19,958 bases of DNA from positions 1 through 19,958 of the forward strand of contig JAAEQP010001381.1 of the NCBI GenBank assembly GCA_024231375.1, in the 5' to 3' direction. Numbering within the stretch: the first letter of the stretch is position 1; every line of letters begins with the position of its first letter. Of this stretch, positions 7,383-15,438 are shown piece by piece. Position numbers and translations under genes: made by a program. Source of the stretch: a bacterium (GTDB taxonomy: Bacteria; Hydrogenedentota; Hydrogenedentia; Hydrogenedentiales; SLHB01). A model generated the notes under the pieces. It did no database searches, was not told where the DNA came from, and was given only the letters and a program-made list of their open reading frames with translations.

Positions 7383-10300
7383 ATGTTTCGACGGATCGTG
7401 ATTCTGTCCGCCTTGGCTACGGCTTGGGTGGTGAGTGGCGCATGGAGTGACGAGACCGCAGAATCGAGGAAGGCGCCGGGCTCATCGGTCGCGTCTGAAC
7501 TGATCGCGAACGGCGATTTCGAAGAGGTCGGCGCGGAGGCATTTGATTCCTGGACCTCCACTCCCGGTCCGGAGGTAGCTTGCACATCGGTAGCGCCAAC
7601 CGTTATTGAAGGGAAATCCAGCGCAAGATTGGCGGCCGGGAGCGGCACTCTCCTGCAAACGGTCGGCGCCGACGGTGTCCTCCATTTCGCTATGGAATTG
7701 GACTTTGCCGTCCTGGACACCACGTCGACCGGCGTCAGGTCGCTTGGGGTGGTCACCTATTCGACAGAGGGTGTCACGCACAGTGGCTCCGACAACATTG
7801 ACAGCATTCGTGTCTTCACGACTGCCGCCAACAGGCACCAGATTCAGATCTACGACAAGGGCGGATTCAAGAATACTGGATTGTTCGCCATGGCAACCCC
7901 CGACATCGAGGGTGACCTCCGCTTTGATGACGGGGAGACTCCGGTCGTAAACCACCTGAAGATCGTCGGCACGGAATACGGCACCCCCTATCAGGCCGTG
8001 ACACTCACCCTCACCTGCGGCGAGGCGACGGAATCGCATACGCGCCGCCTCTGCTACGTGGGCACGAACGAGGCGGTGAAGCAAATCGGTCTCTACTCGG
8101 CGGGGTCCGCCGCGGACTTCCTGGTAGACAACGTATCCTTCAAGTCCCAGCCGGCGCCGCCCCCCCGCCCCGATATGGTTAAGAATGCCCTGGGGTTGAT
8201 GAAGGGTGCGGAGGAGATCGTCTTCGTGGTACGTGCCCTCTATTCGGATGGGCATTACTACGTCAACTTCGGGGGCTGGTCCGACGACCCGGAGAAGTTT
8301 CTGTATCCTCCCGACGGGTCGCGGTTGTGCAAGATGAACCTGCGGACGAAGCGGGTCAGCGTTCTACTGGATGACCCCAAGGGCAATCTCCGCGATCCGC
8401 GTGTCCACTATGACGGCAACAAGCTCCTGTTTGCCTACCGCAAAGGAGGCACCAGACACTACAACCTCTACGAAATCAACACGGACGGGACCGGGCTTGT
8501 GCGACTGACGTTCGGCGAGTGGGACGATATGGATCCGGCCTACTTGCCCGACGGCGGGATTGTCTTCGTCTCAAGTCGGGGCCGCCGGTTCATTCCCTGC
8601 AACAACACGCCGGGGGCGCAACTCTTCCGCATGGACGGGGACGGTGGAAACATGCTGTGCCTTTCCGCGAACAATGTTCGGGACGACCGGCCGGCAGTGC
8701 TTCCGAGCGGACAGGTGGTCTACACTCGATGGGAATACGTGGACAGTGCGATTGCCCAGTACCGCGATCTCTGGGTCATGAATCCCGATGGCACGGGTCA
8801 GATGGTCCTCTTCGGTGGTACGGTTCGGCCGCCGGAACTGCCTTATGTGAAGTGTGATGCCTTGCCGATCCCCGATACGAGCAAGGTTGTGACAATCTTC
8901 TCATCCCCCTCCGGCAAGAGAGAGAATGCGGGGAACGTGATGATAGTCGACCTCAAGGCTGGACCGGACGAGCCCGCCGCGGCCAGGCAAATCAGCCCCA
9001 AGATAGACCTGGGCTACTATCACTTCCCAAGCTACGCCTTGGGCGGTGGACGAGGTGGGTTTCGAGATCCCTATCCACTGTCTGAGGATTGCTTTCTCGT
9101 CGCGCAGGACAAGAGTCTGTTGGTCATGGATGGAAACGGGAATCTTGAGGAGTTCCACCGGGCGGAGAAAATGGTCCACGACCCGCGAGTACTCAGCGCG
9201 CGGCACAGGGAACCTGTTGTCCCCTCCCGGATTGATCGGCAGCAAACAACAGGCAAGCTCGTTGTGGCCGACATCTACCGCGGCCGCGACAATGAGATGG
9301 ACGGCGTCGAACCGGGGGACATCAAGGAACTCCTGGTGCTGGAGGACCTCCCCAAGCCGATTAGCTATTTTTCCCTGCCGGGGATGATCAGCATGGACGG
9401 CACGCATACACTGCGCCGGGTGCTGGGCACCGTTCCGGTGGAACCCGACGGGTCGGCATCATTTGAAGTGCCGGCTCTGAGAGGAGTCTACTTCGTAGCC
9501 CTGGACCGGGAAGGCATCGCGGTGAAACGGATGCAGAGCTACACGATGGTCATGCCCGGCGAAACCCAAAGCTGCGTGGGCTGCCACGAACACCGCACCG
9601 AAACGATCAGCCCCGCTATCTCGGGCAACACCCTCCAGGCCCTCCAGCGCCCCCCGAGCCAGATTGCGCCGGTGCCCGGCGTGCCGGACGTCTTCGACTA
9701 CCCACGCGACATCCAACCCATCTGGGACCGTCACTGCGTCACCTGCCACAACGCGGAGAAGCCCTCGGGACGAGTGGTTCTCACGGGCGATTACAACGAG
9801 TGGTTTACGCAGAGCTACTACGCCTTGTTCGCTCACAAGCAAATCAGCGACATGATGGGGCGATACCTCACCGAGTTCAGGGGCCATCAGCCCTATGGGT
9901 TCGGCACCGGGGCCAGCCCACTCATGAAAAAGATCGACGGCAGCCATCATGACGTGAAACTGACCAAGCGGGAACGTGATACGGTTCGCTTGTGGATAGA
10001 GGCGAGCGCCAGCTTTGCCGGAACGTACGCAGTATACAACCACGAGGAAAACGCGGTCGCCGGGGCGTTGGTAAACAACTACAGAGTCGAAATCGGGAAG
10101 CCCCTGGACGGGATCGTCTACAACCGCTGTCTCTGGTGCCACGACTCGGCCGCGTCGATGGGGCGTCGCGTGCAGAAGGGGAAGATGAACCAGCCAAAGC
10201 ACTGCTGGAACCTGTACAACCTGTCCCATCCAGAGAAGTCTATGATGCTCCTGGCCCCGCTGGCAAAGGATGCGGGCGGATACGGATGGTGCACGGACGG

Positions 10301-10604
10301 ATACGGGCAAGAGGCCGTGTTCAGCGGCAAGGAAGACCCCGACTACCAAGCCATTCTGCGGGCTATCCAAGATGCGAAGGCACGGCAGGAGAAGATGGGC
10401 CGATACGACATGGCGGGGGTGCGCCCCAACGAGCATTACATCCGCTGGATGAAACGCTTTGGTGTTCTACCCGAGAGCTTCGATTCGGCCAAGGACCCCA
10501 TTGACCCATACGAGACGGACAGGGCGTACTGGCGTTCACTGTGGTACCGTCCGCCAGCCGCAGAAGTCGCCTCGTTGACCGGTCAAGCGCCTGAGGCGAA
10601 ATAG
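7383..10604 (+). CDS. Secreted HzsA-like triheme cytochrome with PD40 propeller and N-terminal lectin-like domain
   Basis: The 1073-residue product starts with a Sec-type signal peptide (MFRRIVILSALATAWVVSG). Residues ~30-255 form a beta-sandwich, carbohydrate-binding-like module (ELIANGDFEE start), joined by a Pro-rich linker (QPAPPPRPD). Next comes a TolB/PD40-like propeller (NTDGTGLVRLTFGEWDDMDP, GRRFIPC, MNPDGTGQ). It then shows hallmarks of the hydrazine synthase alpha-subunit-like family: FRDPYPLSED, RVLGTVPVEPDGSASFEVPA and PGETQSCVGCHEHR. Three CxxCH sites predict covalent c-type haems: CVGCH (731-735), CVTCH (785-789) and CLWCH (916-920), followed by LAPLAKDAGGYGWC. It is expected in the periplasm or outside. 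True hydrazine synthase needs beta and gamma subunits, which are not in the window, so an anammox role is not supported; electron transfer or a redox enzyme role is inferred. The start at 7383 makes the signal peptide N-terminal; its Shine-Dalgarno is weak (AAAGAG). Confidence 0.9.
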   Translation: MFRRIVILSALATAWVVSGAWSDETAESRKAPGSSVASELIANGDFEEVGAEAFDSWTSTPGPEVACTSVAPTVIEGKSSARLAAGSGTLLQTVGADGVLHFAMELDFAVLDTTSTGVRSLGVVTYSTEGVTHSGSDNIDSIRVFTTAANRHQIQIYDKGGFKNTGLFAMATPDIEGDLRFDDGETPVVNHLKIVGTEYGTPYQAVTLTLTCGEATESHTRRLCYVGTNEAVKQIGLYSAGSAADFLVDNVSFKSQPAPPPRPDMVKNALGLMKGAEEIVFVVRALYSDGHYYVNFGGWSDDPEKFLYPPDGSRLCKMNLRTKRVSVLLDDPKGNLRDPRVHYDGNKLLFAYRKGGTRHYNLYEINTDGTGLVRLTFGEWDDMDPAYLPDGGIVFVSSRGRRFIPCNNTPGAQLFRMDGDGGNMLCLSANNVRDDRPAVLPSGQVVYTRWEYVDSAIAQYRDLWVMNPDGTGQMVLFGGTVRPPELPYVKCDALPIPDTSKVVTIFSSPSGKRENAGNVMIVDLKAGPDEPAAARQISPKIDLGYYHFPSYALGGGRGGFRDPYPLSEDCFLVAQDKSLLVMDGNGNLEEFHRAEKMVHDPRVLSARHREPVVPSRIDRQQTTGKLVVADIYRGRDNEMDGVEPGDIKELLVLEDLPKPISYFSLPGMISMDGTHTLRRVLGTVPVEPDGSASFEVPALRGVYFVALDREGIAVKRMQSYTMVMPGETQSCVGCHEHRTETISPAISGNTLQALQRPPSQIAPVPGVPDVFDYPRDIQPIWDRHCVTCHNAEKPSGRVVLTGDYNEWFTQSYYALFAHKQISDMMGRYLTEFRGHQPYGFGTGASPLMKKIDGSHHDVKLTKRERDTVRLWIEASASFAGTYAVYNHEENAVAGALVNNYRVEIGKPLDGIVYNRCLWCHDSAASMGRRVQKGKMNQPKHCWNLYNLSHPEKSMMLLAPLAKDAGGYGWCTDGYGQEAVFSGKEDPDYQAILRAIQDAKARQEKMGRYDMAGVRPNEHYIRWMKRFGVLPESFDSAKDPIDPYETDRAYWRSLWYRPPAAEVASLTGQAPEAK

Positions 10605-10606
10605 CC

Positions 10607-10621
10607 GACAAGCCGTTTGTC
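10607..10621 (+). terminator. Weak hairpin after the HzsA-like gene
   Basis: GACAA-GCCGT-TTGTC is a 5-bp stem starting 2 nt after the stop codon, with no following T-run. It is a poor terminator on its own. Between it and the next promoter (10622-10753) I see only a small TCGTT-CGGG-AACGA stem at 10713-10726. Confidence 0.25.
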
Positions 10622-10753
10622 TGCCATCATCCCCAGTGCTCCAGCACCTCCTCCGGGGCGCGCAGGATCGAGGCGGCTGAAATCTCTCAAGTCCACCGTC
10701 GTCACGCGTCAGTCGTTCGGGAACGATGGTGCTCACCCTGATCGCCTGACGAA

Positions 10754-10782
10754 TTGACGGAATCGGCGAAAGCGGCTACAGT
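10754..10782 (+). promoter_or_regulatory. Sigma70-type promoter of the methyltransferase-propeller/sialidase unit
   Basis: TTGACG (10754-10759) and TACAGT (10777-10782) are separated by 17 bp; the -35 matches 5 of 6 and the -10 4 of 6 consensus positions. Transcription would start near 10789, leaving a leader of about 60 nt with a small hairpin. Confidence 0.6.
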
Positions 10783-10802
10783 GCCCTGAAATGAATCGGC
10801 GA
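10760..10802 (+). repeat. 10-bp direct repeat GAATCGGCGA flanking the promoter
   Basis: GAATCGGCGA occurs at 10760-10769, inside the -35/-10 spacer, and again at 10793-10802, just after the expected start of transcription. The copies are 33 bp apart, close to three helical turns, so they would lie on one face of the DNA. This placement suggests two sites for one regulator; a coincidence cannot be excluded. Confidence 0.4.
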
Positions 10803-10804
10803 CT

Positions 10805-10821
10805 GTCGCGGCGATAGCGAC
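10805..10821 (+). promoter_or_regulatory. Leader hairpin
   Basis: GTCGC-GGCGATA-GCGAC is a 5-bp stem with a 7-nt loop in the 5' leader, about 27 nt before the start codon and clear of the AAGGAG site. It may be a minor stabilising structure; the stem is short. Confidence 0.2.
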
Positions 10822-10847
10822 GCGGCACGCATGCGAAGGAGAACACG

Positions 10848-13800
10848 GTGTTTGCTCGACGTACTGGGATGTGGACGACGCTCTCGCTGCTCTTGGTTTC
10901 TGCCTTTGCCGCTGGCGCGGCTGACGGGGAGATTTCGCCTACGGCGCGTGGCCGGGCGATCATGGACGAAGCGGACGTCCGCGGAGGGCTGGTTGTTCAT
11001 GTGGGGTGCGCCGATGGCGAGTTGACCGCCGCGTTGCGTGTGAACGACCGGTACGTCGTTCAGGGACTGGAGAGGGATCCTGCCTTGGTGTCGGAGGCGC
11101 GTAACGCCCTTGCAGCGCGCGGCCTCACGGGGCCGATTTCCGTTGCGCACTGGGAAGGCAAGAGGCTTCCATACGCCGAAAATCTGGTCAATCTGTTGGT
11201 TGTGGAACGACCGGACGCCGTTGGAATGGACGAGGTGATGCGCGTGCTGGCGCCCGGCGGAGTCGCCATGCTGCGAGGGGCAGACGGCTGGTCCAAGGCA
11301 TCGAAACCGTGGCCGGGCAGCATCGACGAATGGACGCACTACCTTCACGACGAGACAAACAATGCCGTGGCCGATGATGCTGTTGTCGGGCCCCCGAGGC
11401 ATGCGCAATGGATTGCGGAGCCGTGGTCGGCGCGGAGTCACGAACACCTGGCAAGCGTGAGCGCCATTGTTTCGTCGGGCGGACGGGTGTTCTGTATTGC
11501 GGATCTGGGCCCGGTGGCATCGGTTACCTTGAAATCGGACTGGCGATTGCTGGCGCGTGACGCCTTCAGCGGGGTGCAGCTCTGGGAGAAGCCGGTTGGC
11601 CCCTGGGAGAACCAGCTACGGGGCTTCCGCACGGGGCCGAGCGACATGGCGCGGCGGTTGGTAGCCGTTGGCAACCGCGTATACGCCACGCTGGGCTATG
11701 GTAAGGGCGCGGTGGCGTTGGACGCTGCAACGGGCGAAGAGGTCCGGCATTTTTCGGGGACCGAGGGGGCTGAGGAACTCATGGTCCACGACGGTCTCTT
11801 GTTCGTCGTGGTGGGCGATGTGCAGGCGAAGCTGGATGCGGCCGCCGCGGCGCGACGGGGCGCGTTGCCGCCGGAGGGCGCTCGACGGTTGATGGTGTTC
11901 GACGCCATGAGCGGCGAGGAACGCTGGCGTGAAGACGGCAAGGACGTGGCCGCGCTGATGCCGACGACGCTGGCGGGGCTGGATACACGGGTGTACTTCC
12001 AGAACCTGGACGGCCTTATCTGCCTGGATGCAGCATCAGGTGAAGAGCGATGGCGCGTGGCGCGTCCCGTCAGCGCGAGCCGACCGTCTTGGTCGGCCCC
12101 CACGTTGGTGGTACACGACGGCGTGGTGTTGTGCGCGGACCGCGAGGGGCCGAAGGAGCCAAACCCAGCAGCGGATGCGCCCCGGTACATGGTGGACATC
12201 AAGGGTGGCGGCATTTCGGGCCAACTCATCGCCTACGACGCGGCAACGGGTGAGCGGCTCTGGCAGTGTCCCTGTATGGAAGGCTACAACTCCTCGGTAG
12301 ACGTGTTCGTCGCGGACGGTCTGGTGTGGACAGGTAAGGTACGCCGCGAAGGCGATCCGGGGTTCACGGAGGGACGGGACCTTCGCACGGGCGAGGTGGT
12401 GCGGCGCATTGCGAGCGACGAAGACCACAAACATGTGGGCATGCCGCATCATCGCTGCTATCGCAACAAAGCCACGAACGATTGGCTGCTCATGGGGAAA
12501 TCGGGAATCGAATTCATCGACATCGAAACGGGCGAGACCACTCTGCACAACTGGGTACGCGGTGTGTGCCAATACGGCATCATGCCGTGCAATGGCATGA
12601 TCTACGCGGGAGCCCACTCGTGCGCCTGCCACATCGCCGCCAAGCTGAATGGATTCTGCGCACTCGCCCCTGAACAAGCGCCTGTTGCCGCCGATGACGC
12701 GCCCCGGATGAACAAGGGCGCCGCATACGACGAACCGCTTGATGCCAAGACCGACGAAGACGCCTGGCCTACGCTCCGACAGAACGCCATGCGTAGCGGC
12801 GCGACCGCCAACGTGCTGCCGACGAGCTTGCGTCCCGCTTGGGAGACGGAGCTGGGCGGCGGGCTGAGTTCCGTGAGTGTGGCCGAGGGCAGGGTCTATG
12901 TGGCGAGTATCGATTCGCATGTTTTGCATGCGCTGGACGTGGAGACGGGCGAGGAAGTGTGGCAATGCGTCGCGGCGGGACGTGTCGACTCCCCCCCCAC
13001 CATCTGCAAAGGCCGGGCCTATTTCGGCAGCGCCGACGGCCATGTCTATTGCGTACGAGCATCCGACGGAGCGCCGGTGTGGCGGTTCCGTGCGGCTCCG
13101 GAGTCGCGCCGGATGGTGGCGGGCGACCAAGTGGAGTCAACGTGGCCGGTCCATGGAACGGTACTTGTCGAAGACGGTGTGGTGTATGCCGCGGCCGGTC
13201 GGTCGTCGTTCCTGGACGGCGGCATAGCTCTCTGTCGGCTGGATGCCGAAACGGGCAAGCTCCTTTCCGAAACTCGCGTCTTCGATATGGACCCCAACAC
13301 GGGGTCGCACCCGTGGTCGAAGAGTTTCACAATGGAAGGGGCGTTCCCGGATGTACTTTCATCGGATGGGACGTCGGTGTTCATGCGGCATCGACGGTTC
13401 GACCGTGCGGGTGTTGAGCAGGAGCAGGATGTGCCGCACATCTTCAGTCCCACGGGCTTCCTGGACGGTTCGTGGTGGCACCGGACGTATTGGCAATATG
13501 GCGACAAGTTCCCGGCGGGATGGGGCAACTGGTGGAAGGCGGGCAACATGGTGCCGGCGGGCCGGATACTCGCGGTCAACGAAACGCACATCTACGGGTT
13601 TGGCCGCAGCTTCTACCCGAGCGGCAATGCGGGGCAATGGAATCATGGCGAGAAGTACCGCCTGTTCGCCATCGGCAAGGACTTCGATCCTCTCGATGCG
13701 GCGGCGGTGAAACGGCGGGGCGGGAATGCCGACAAAGACCGGCCTTCCTTAGCCTACCAGTGGGAGCGCACGCTTCCGTTCTTCGTACGGGCGATGGTAC

Positions 13801-14048
13801 TGGCGCAGGACACGCTGTTTATCGCGGGCCCGCCGGATGCGGGACATACGAGCGAAGAAGCACTGGCGTCGTTGCGCGGCGAACGAGGCGCGCTACTCTG
13901 GGCTGTCTCAGCGGCGGACGGAGCGCAACTCGCCGAAATGGAGATGGATTCGCCGCCGGTGTTCGACGGAATGGCGGTGGCCTATGGGCGGATCTACATG
14001 ACGACGATGGACGGCCGCGTCGTCTGCATGGCGGGGCGGGAAGAGTAG
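10848..14048 (+). CDS. Exported methyltransferase-domain / PQQ-like beta-propeller fusion protein
   Basis: The 1066-residue protein starts at a GTG placed 6 nt after AAGGAG. A signal peptide (TLSLLLVSAFAAGAADGE) covers the first ~25 residues. Residues ~38-150 resemble a class I SAM-dependent methyltransferase: LVVHVGCADGELTAALR (glycine motif I), QGLERD (acidic residue after strand 2), KRLPYAENLVNLLVV and VMRVLAPGGVAML. The remainder has repeated PQQ-like propeller blades (BamB/alcohol-dehydrogenase type), for example GLICLDAASGEERWR, HALDVETGEEVWQ, YFGSADGHVYCVRASDG and GRSSFLDGGIALCRLD, possibly forming two propellers. Similar fusions are known in planctomycete-type genomes, but their role is not established. 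The protein is expected in the periplasm, where SAM is not normally available, so the domain may bind another ligand. The sialidase-fold gene follows after 52 nt on the same strand and is probably co-transcribed. Confidence 0.9.
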   Translation: MFARRTGMWTTLSLLLVSAFAAGAADGEISPTARGRAIMDEADVRGGLVVHVGCADGELTAALRVNDRYVVQGLERDPALVSEARNALAARGLTGPISVAHWEGKRLPYAENLVNLLVVERPDAVGMDEVMRVLAPGGVAMLRGADGWSKASKPWPGSIDEWTHYLHDETNNAVADDAVVGPPRHAQWIAEPWSARSHEHLASVSAIVSSGGRVFCIADLGPVASVTLKSDWRLLARDAFSGVQLWEKPVGPWENQLRGFRTGPSDMARRLVAVGNRVYATLGYGKGAVALDAATGEEVRHFSGTEGAEELMVHDGLLFVVVGDVQAKLDAAAAARRGALPPEGARRLMVFDAMSGEERWREDGKDVAALMPTTLAGLDTRVYFQNLDGLICLDAASGEERWRVARPVSASRPSWSAPTLVVHDGVVLCADREGPKEPNPAADAPRYMVDIKGGGISGQLIAYDAATGERLWQCPCMEGYNSSVDVFVADGLVWTGKVRREGDPGFTEGRDLRTGEVVRRIASDEDHKHVGMPHHRCYRNKATNDWLLMGKSGIEFIDIETGETTLHNWVRGVCQYGIMPCNGMIYAGAHSCACHIAAKLNGFCALAPEQAPVAADDAPRMNKGAAYDEPLDAKTDEDAWPTLRQNAMRSGATANVLPTSLRPAWETELGGGLSSVSVAEGRVYVASIDSHVLHALDVETGEEVWQCVAAGRVDSPPTICKGRAYFGSADGHVYCVRASDGAPVWRFRAAPESRRMVAGDQVESTWPVHGTVLVEDGVVYAAAGRSSFLDGGIALCRLDAETGKLLSETRVFDMDPNTGSHPWSKSFTMEGAFPDVLSSDGTSVFMRHRRFDRAGVEQEQDVPHIFSPTGFLDGSWWHRTYWQYGDKFPAGWGNWWKAGNMVPAGRILAVNETHIYGFGRSFYPSGNAGQWNHGEKYRLFAIGKDFDPLDAAAVKRRGGNADKDRPSLAYQWERTLPFFVRAMVLAQDTLFIAGPPDAGHTSEEALASLRGERGALLWAVSAADGAQLAEMEMDSPPVFDGMAVAYGRIYMTTMDGRVVCMAGREE

Positions 14049-14100
14049 CGGGAAGCGGGAGCCCAATCGCAAATCAACGATCGGACCGAGGAGCTGAACA

Positions 14101-15336
14101 ATGACGCTGAGCCAATGCCTATTCGTATCCTTGATCTTCGTGACGCTACTCGCCGCTCCAGCGGGCGCGGCGGATGGTGACCGCAAGTTGGATGTCGAGC
14201 GCCAGGTGGTTGCCGAGGGCGCGGCATGGGGCGCTATCAACACGCTCTCCGACGGATCGCTGGGGCTGGTTGTCCAGCGGGCGCGCCCTCTGAAGGACAT
14301 CGACGCAACCAACGTCGCGATGGAATGGCTGCGATCTACGGACAACGGGAAGACGTGGTCATCGCCCGTGTTGATCGCGGAACGACGAGGGTCGGATGGT
14401 GGGTTGTTCGAGAGACGCGCGGACGGTGGGTATCTTGTGTTCCAGGAACGGAACGAGGCCTTCGGACAATTGCCCAGTGGGCGGATTGTGTGTGGGTTCA
14501 CCGAGTTGGACTACTTCTACGACAAAGACGGCAACAATGAGCCGCGTCCCGGTGTCGCATGGAATCATGAGAACCAGGGTATCGTCTACTCGTGGTCCGA
14601 CGACCTCGGCGCCACGTGGTCCGAAACCAAGAAGATGAATGTTGCGCCGTTCGGCGGTCCTAAGCAGATGATGAGCCCCCACTGGCGTATTGTCACGTTG
14701 GCCGACGGGACGAGCCTCATGAGTCTCTACGGCAGCTATGATCCCGCGTACGACGGCCCTCTGGACATCCCTGAGGGTACGAAAGTGATGTCCGGGGTGC
14801 TACGGACCACGGACAACGGCGAAACGTGGGGCGACGCGACGATCATTATGGCGAAGGACGACCCCCTGCCCTGGGAGGAGACGGCCCTGTGCAAGGTGGG
14901 CGACAACACGTTGCTGGCCCATATGCGCACCGGGCGTCATGATGTGGAACAGTACACATCCGTCGATGGCGGCCGCACGTGGACGGGACCAACGCCGGTC
15001 ACGGAACCGGGGCAGCAGCCTGGCGGGGCCTTCAAGCTCGCGAGCGGCAATCTGGTCTTCACCTGGGGAAACCGTCGCGAACCCTTTGGGGCCGCGGCCA
15101 TGATCAGTCGCGACAATGGCGCAACGTGGGACTACGATCACCGGGTTTCGCTTGCCTGGGACGCGCCCAACGAGAGTTGCGGCTATGCCAATGGCGCGCA
15201 GGCCAAAGACGGGACGATTGTCGTCACCTACTACCGGATGCCGGCGACAAAGGACTACCGGAAGCTCTGGATGGAGAGCAACGTGTATGTGCTGCGGTTC
15301 ACGGAGGCGGAGTTGATCGAGGCGATGAAGCCGTAG
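14101..15336 (+). CDS. Exported sialidase-fold (BNR/Asp-box) glycoside hydrolase-like protein
   Basis: The 411-residue protein has a signal peptide (about residues 1-24, ending AAPAGAADG) and five Asp-boxes of the S-x-D-x-G-x-T-W type: STDNGKTW (79-86), SDDLGATW (166-173), TTDNGETW (236-243), SVDGGRTW (287-294) and SRDNGATW (336-343). This spacing indicates a six-bladed sialidase propeller, as in GH33 and related exo-sialidases that release terminal acidic sugars. I did not identify the full arginine triad, so true sialidase activity is not shown; related folds include other BNR enzymes and non-catalytic glycan binders. The start is supported by GAGGAG 7 nt before the ATG. It lies 52 nt behind the propeller fusion, probably in one operon. 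The length is that of a stand-alone catalytic domain. Confidence 0.9.
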   Translation: MTLSQCLFVSLIFVTLLAAPAGAADGDRKLDVERQVVAEGAAWGAINTLSDGSLGLVVQRARPLKDIDATNVAMEWLRSTDNGKTWSSPVLIAERRGSDGGLFERRADGGYLVFQERNEAFGQLPSGRIVCGFTELDYFYDKDGNNEPRPGVAWNHENQGIVYSWSDDLGATWSETKKMNVAPFGGPKQMMSPHWRIVTLADGTSLMSLYGSYDPAYDGPLDIPEGTKVMSGVLRTTDNGETWGDATIIMAKDDPLPWEETALCKVGDNTLLAHMRTGRHDVEQYTSVDGGRTWTGPTPVTEPGQQPGGAFKLASGNLVFTWGNRREPFGAAAMISRDNGATWDYDHRVSLAWDAPNESCGYANGAQAKDGTIVVTYYRMPATKDYRKLWMESNVYVLRFTEAELIEAMKP

Positions 15337-15354
15337 AGGGCATTTCCATGCCTT
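15337..15354 (+). terminator. Small hairpin after the sialidase-fold gene
   Basis: AGGGCAT-TTCC-ATGCCTT pairs seven positions including one G.T wobble, directly after the stop. Only a short T-poor tail (GAGTTGT) follows, so it is a weak terminator. The remaining 15355-15419 shows nothing clear. Confidence 0.35.
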
Positions 15355-15419
15355 GAGTTGTACCGCATGTCGACACCGGGGGCGGCATCCCGCGTTCATA
15401 CCCGGACAAGCACAGCCAC

Positions 15420-15437
15420 CGGCCGAAGGCGCGGCCG
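15420..15437 (-). terminator. Hairpin just past the SWIM gene stop
   Basis: On the minus strand CGGCCG, loop CGCCTT, CGGCCG forms a 6-bp GC-only stem starting 1 nt after the stop of the SWIM gene. There is no T-run. It could act as a terminator for the SNF2-SWIM operon, convergent with the sialidase-fold unit. Confidence 0.4.
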
Positions 15438-15438
15438 A

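Noticed and set aside
10575..10586. Perfect 12-bp palindrome TTGACCGGTCAA near the end of the haem-protein gene
   Set aside because: It is inside coding sequence, and several such palindromes are expected by chance in 20 kb.
7383..10604. Calling the gene hzsA and the organism anammox
   Set aside because: Only the general family resemblance is visible, with no beta or gamma subunit in the window, and related proteins are common in non-anammox genomes.
12036..13130. Minus-strand open frame of 364 codons inside the propeller fusion
   Set aside because: The plus strand encodes the propeller repeats with a good start; the antisense translation is rich in Arg/His and lacks motifs.
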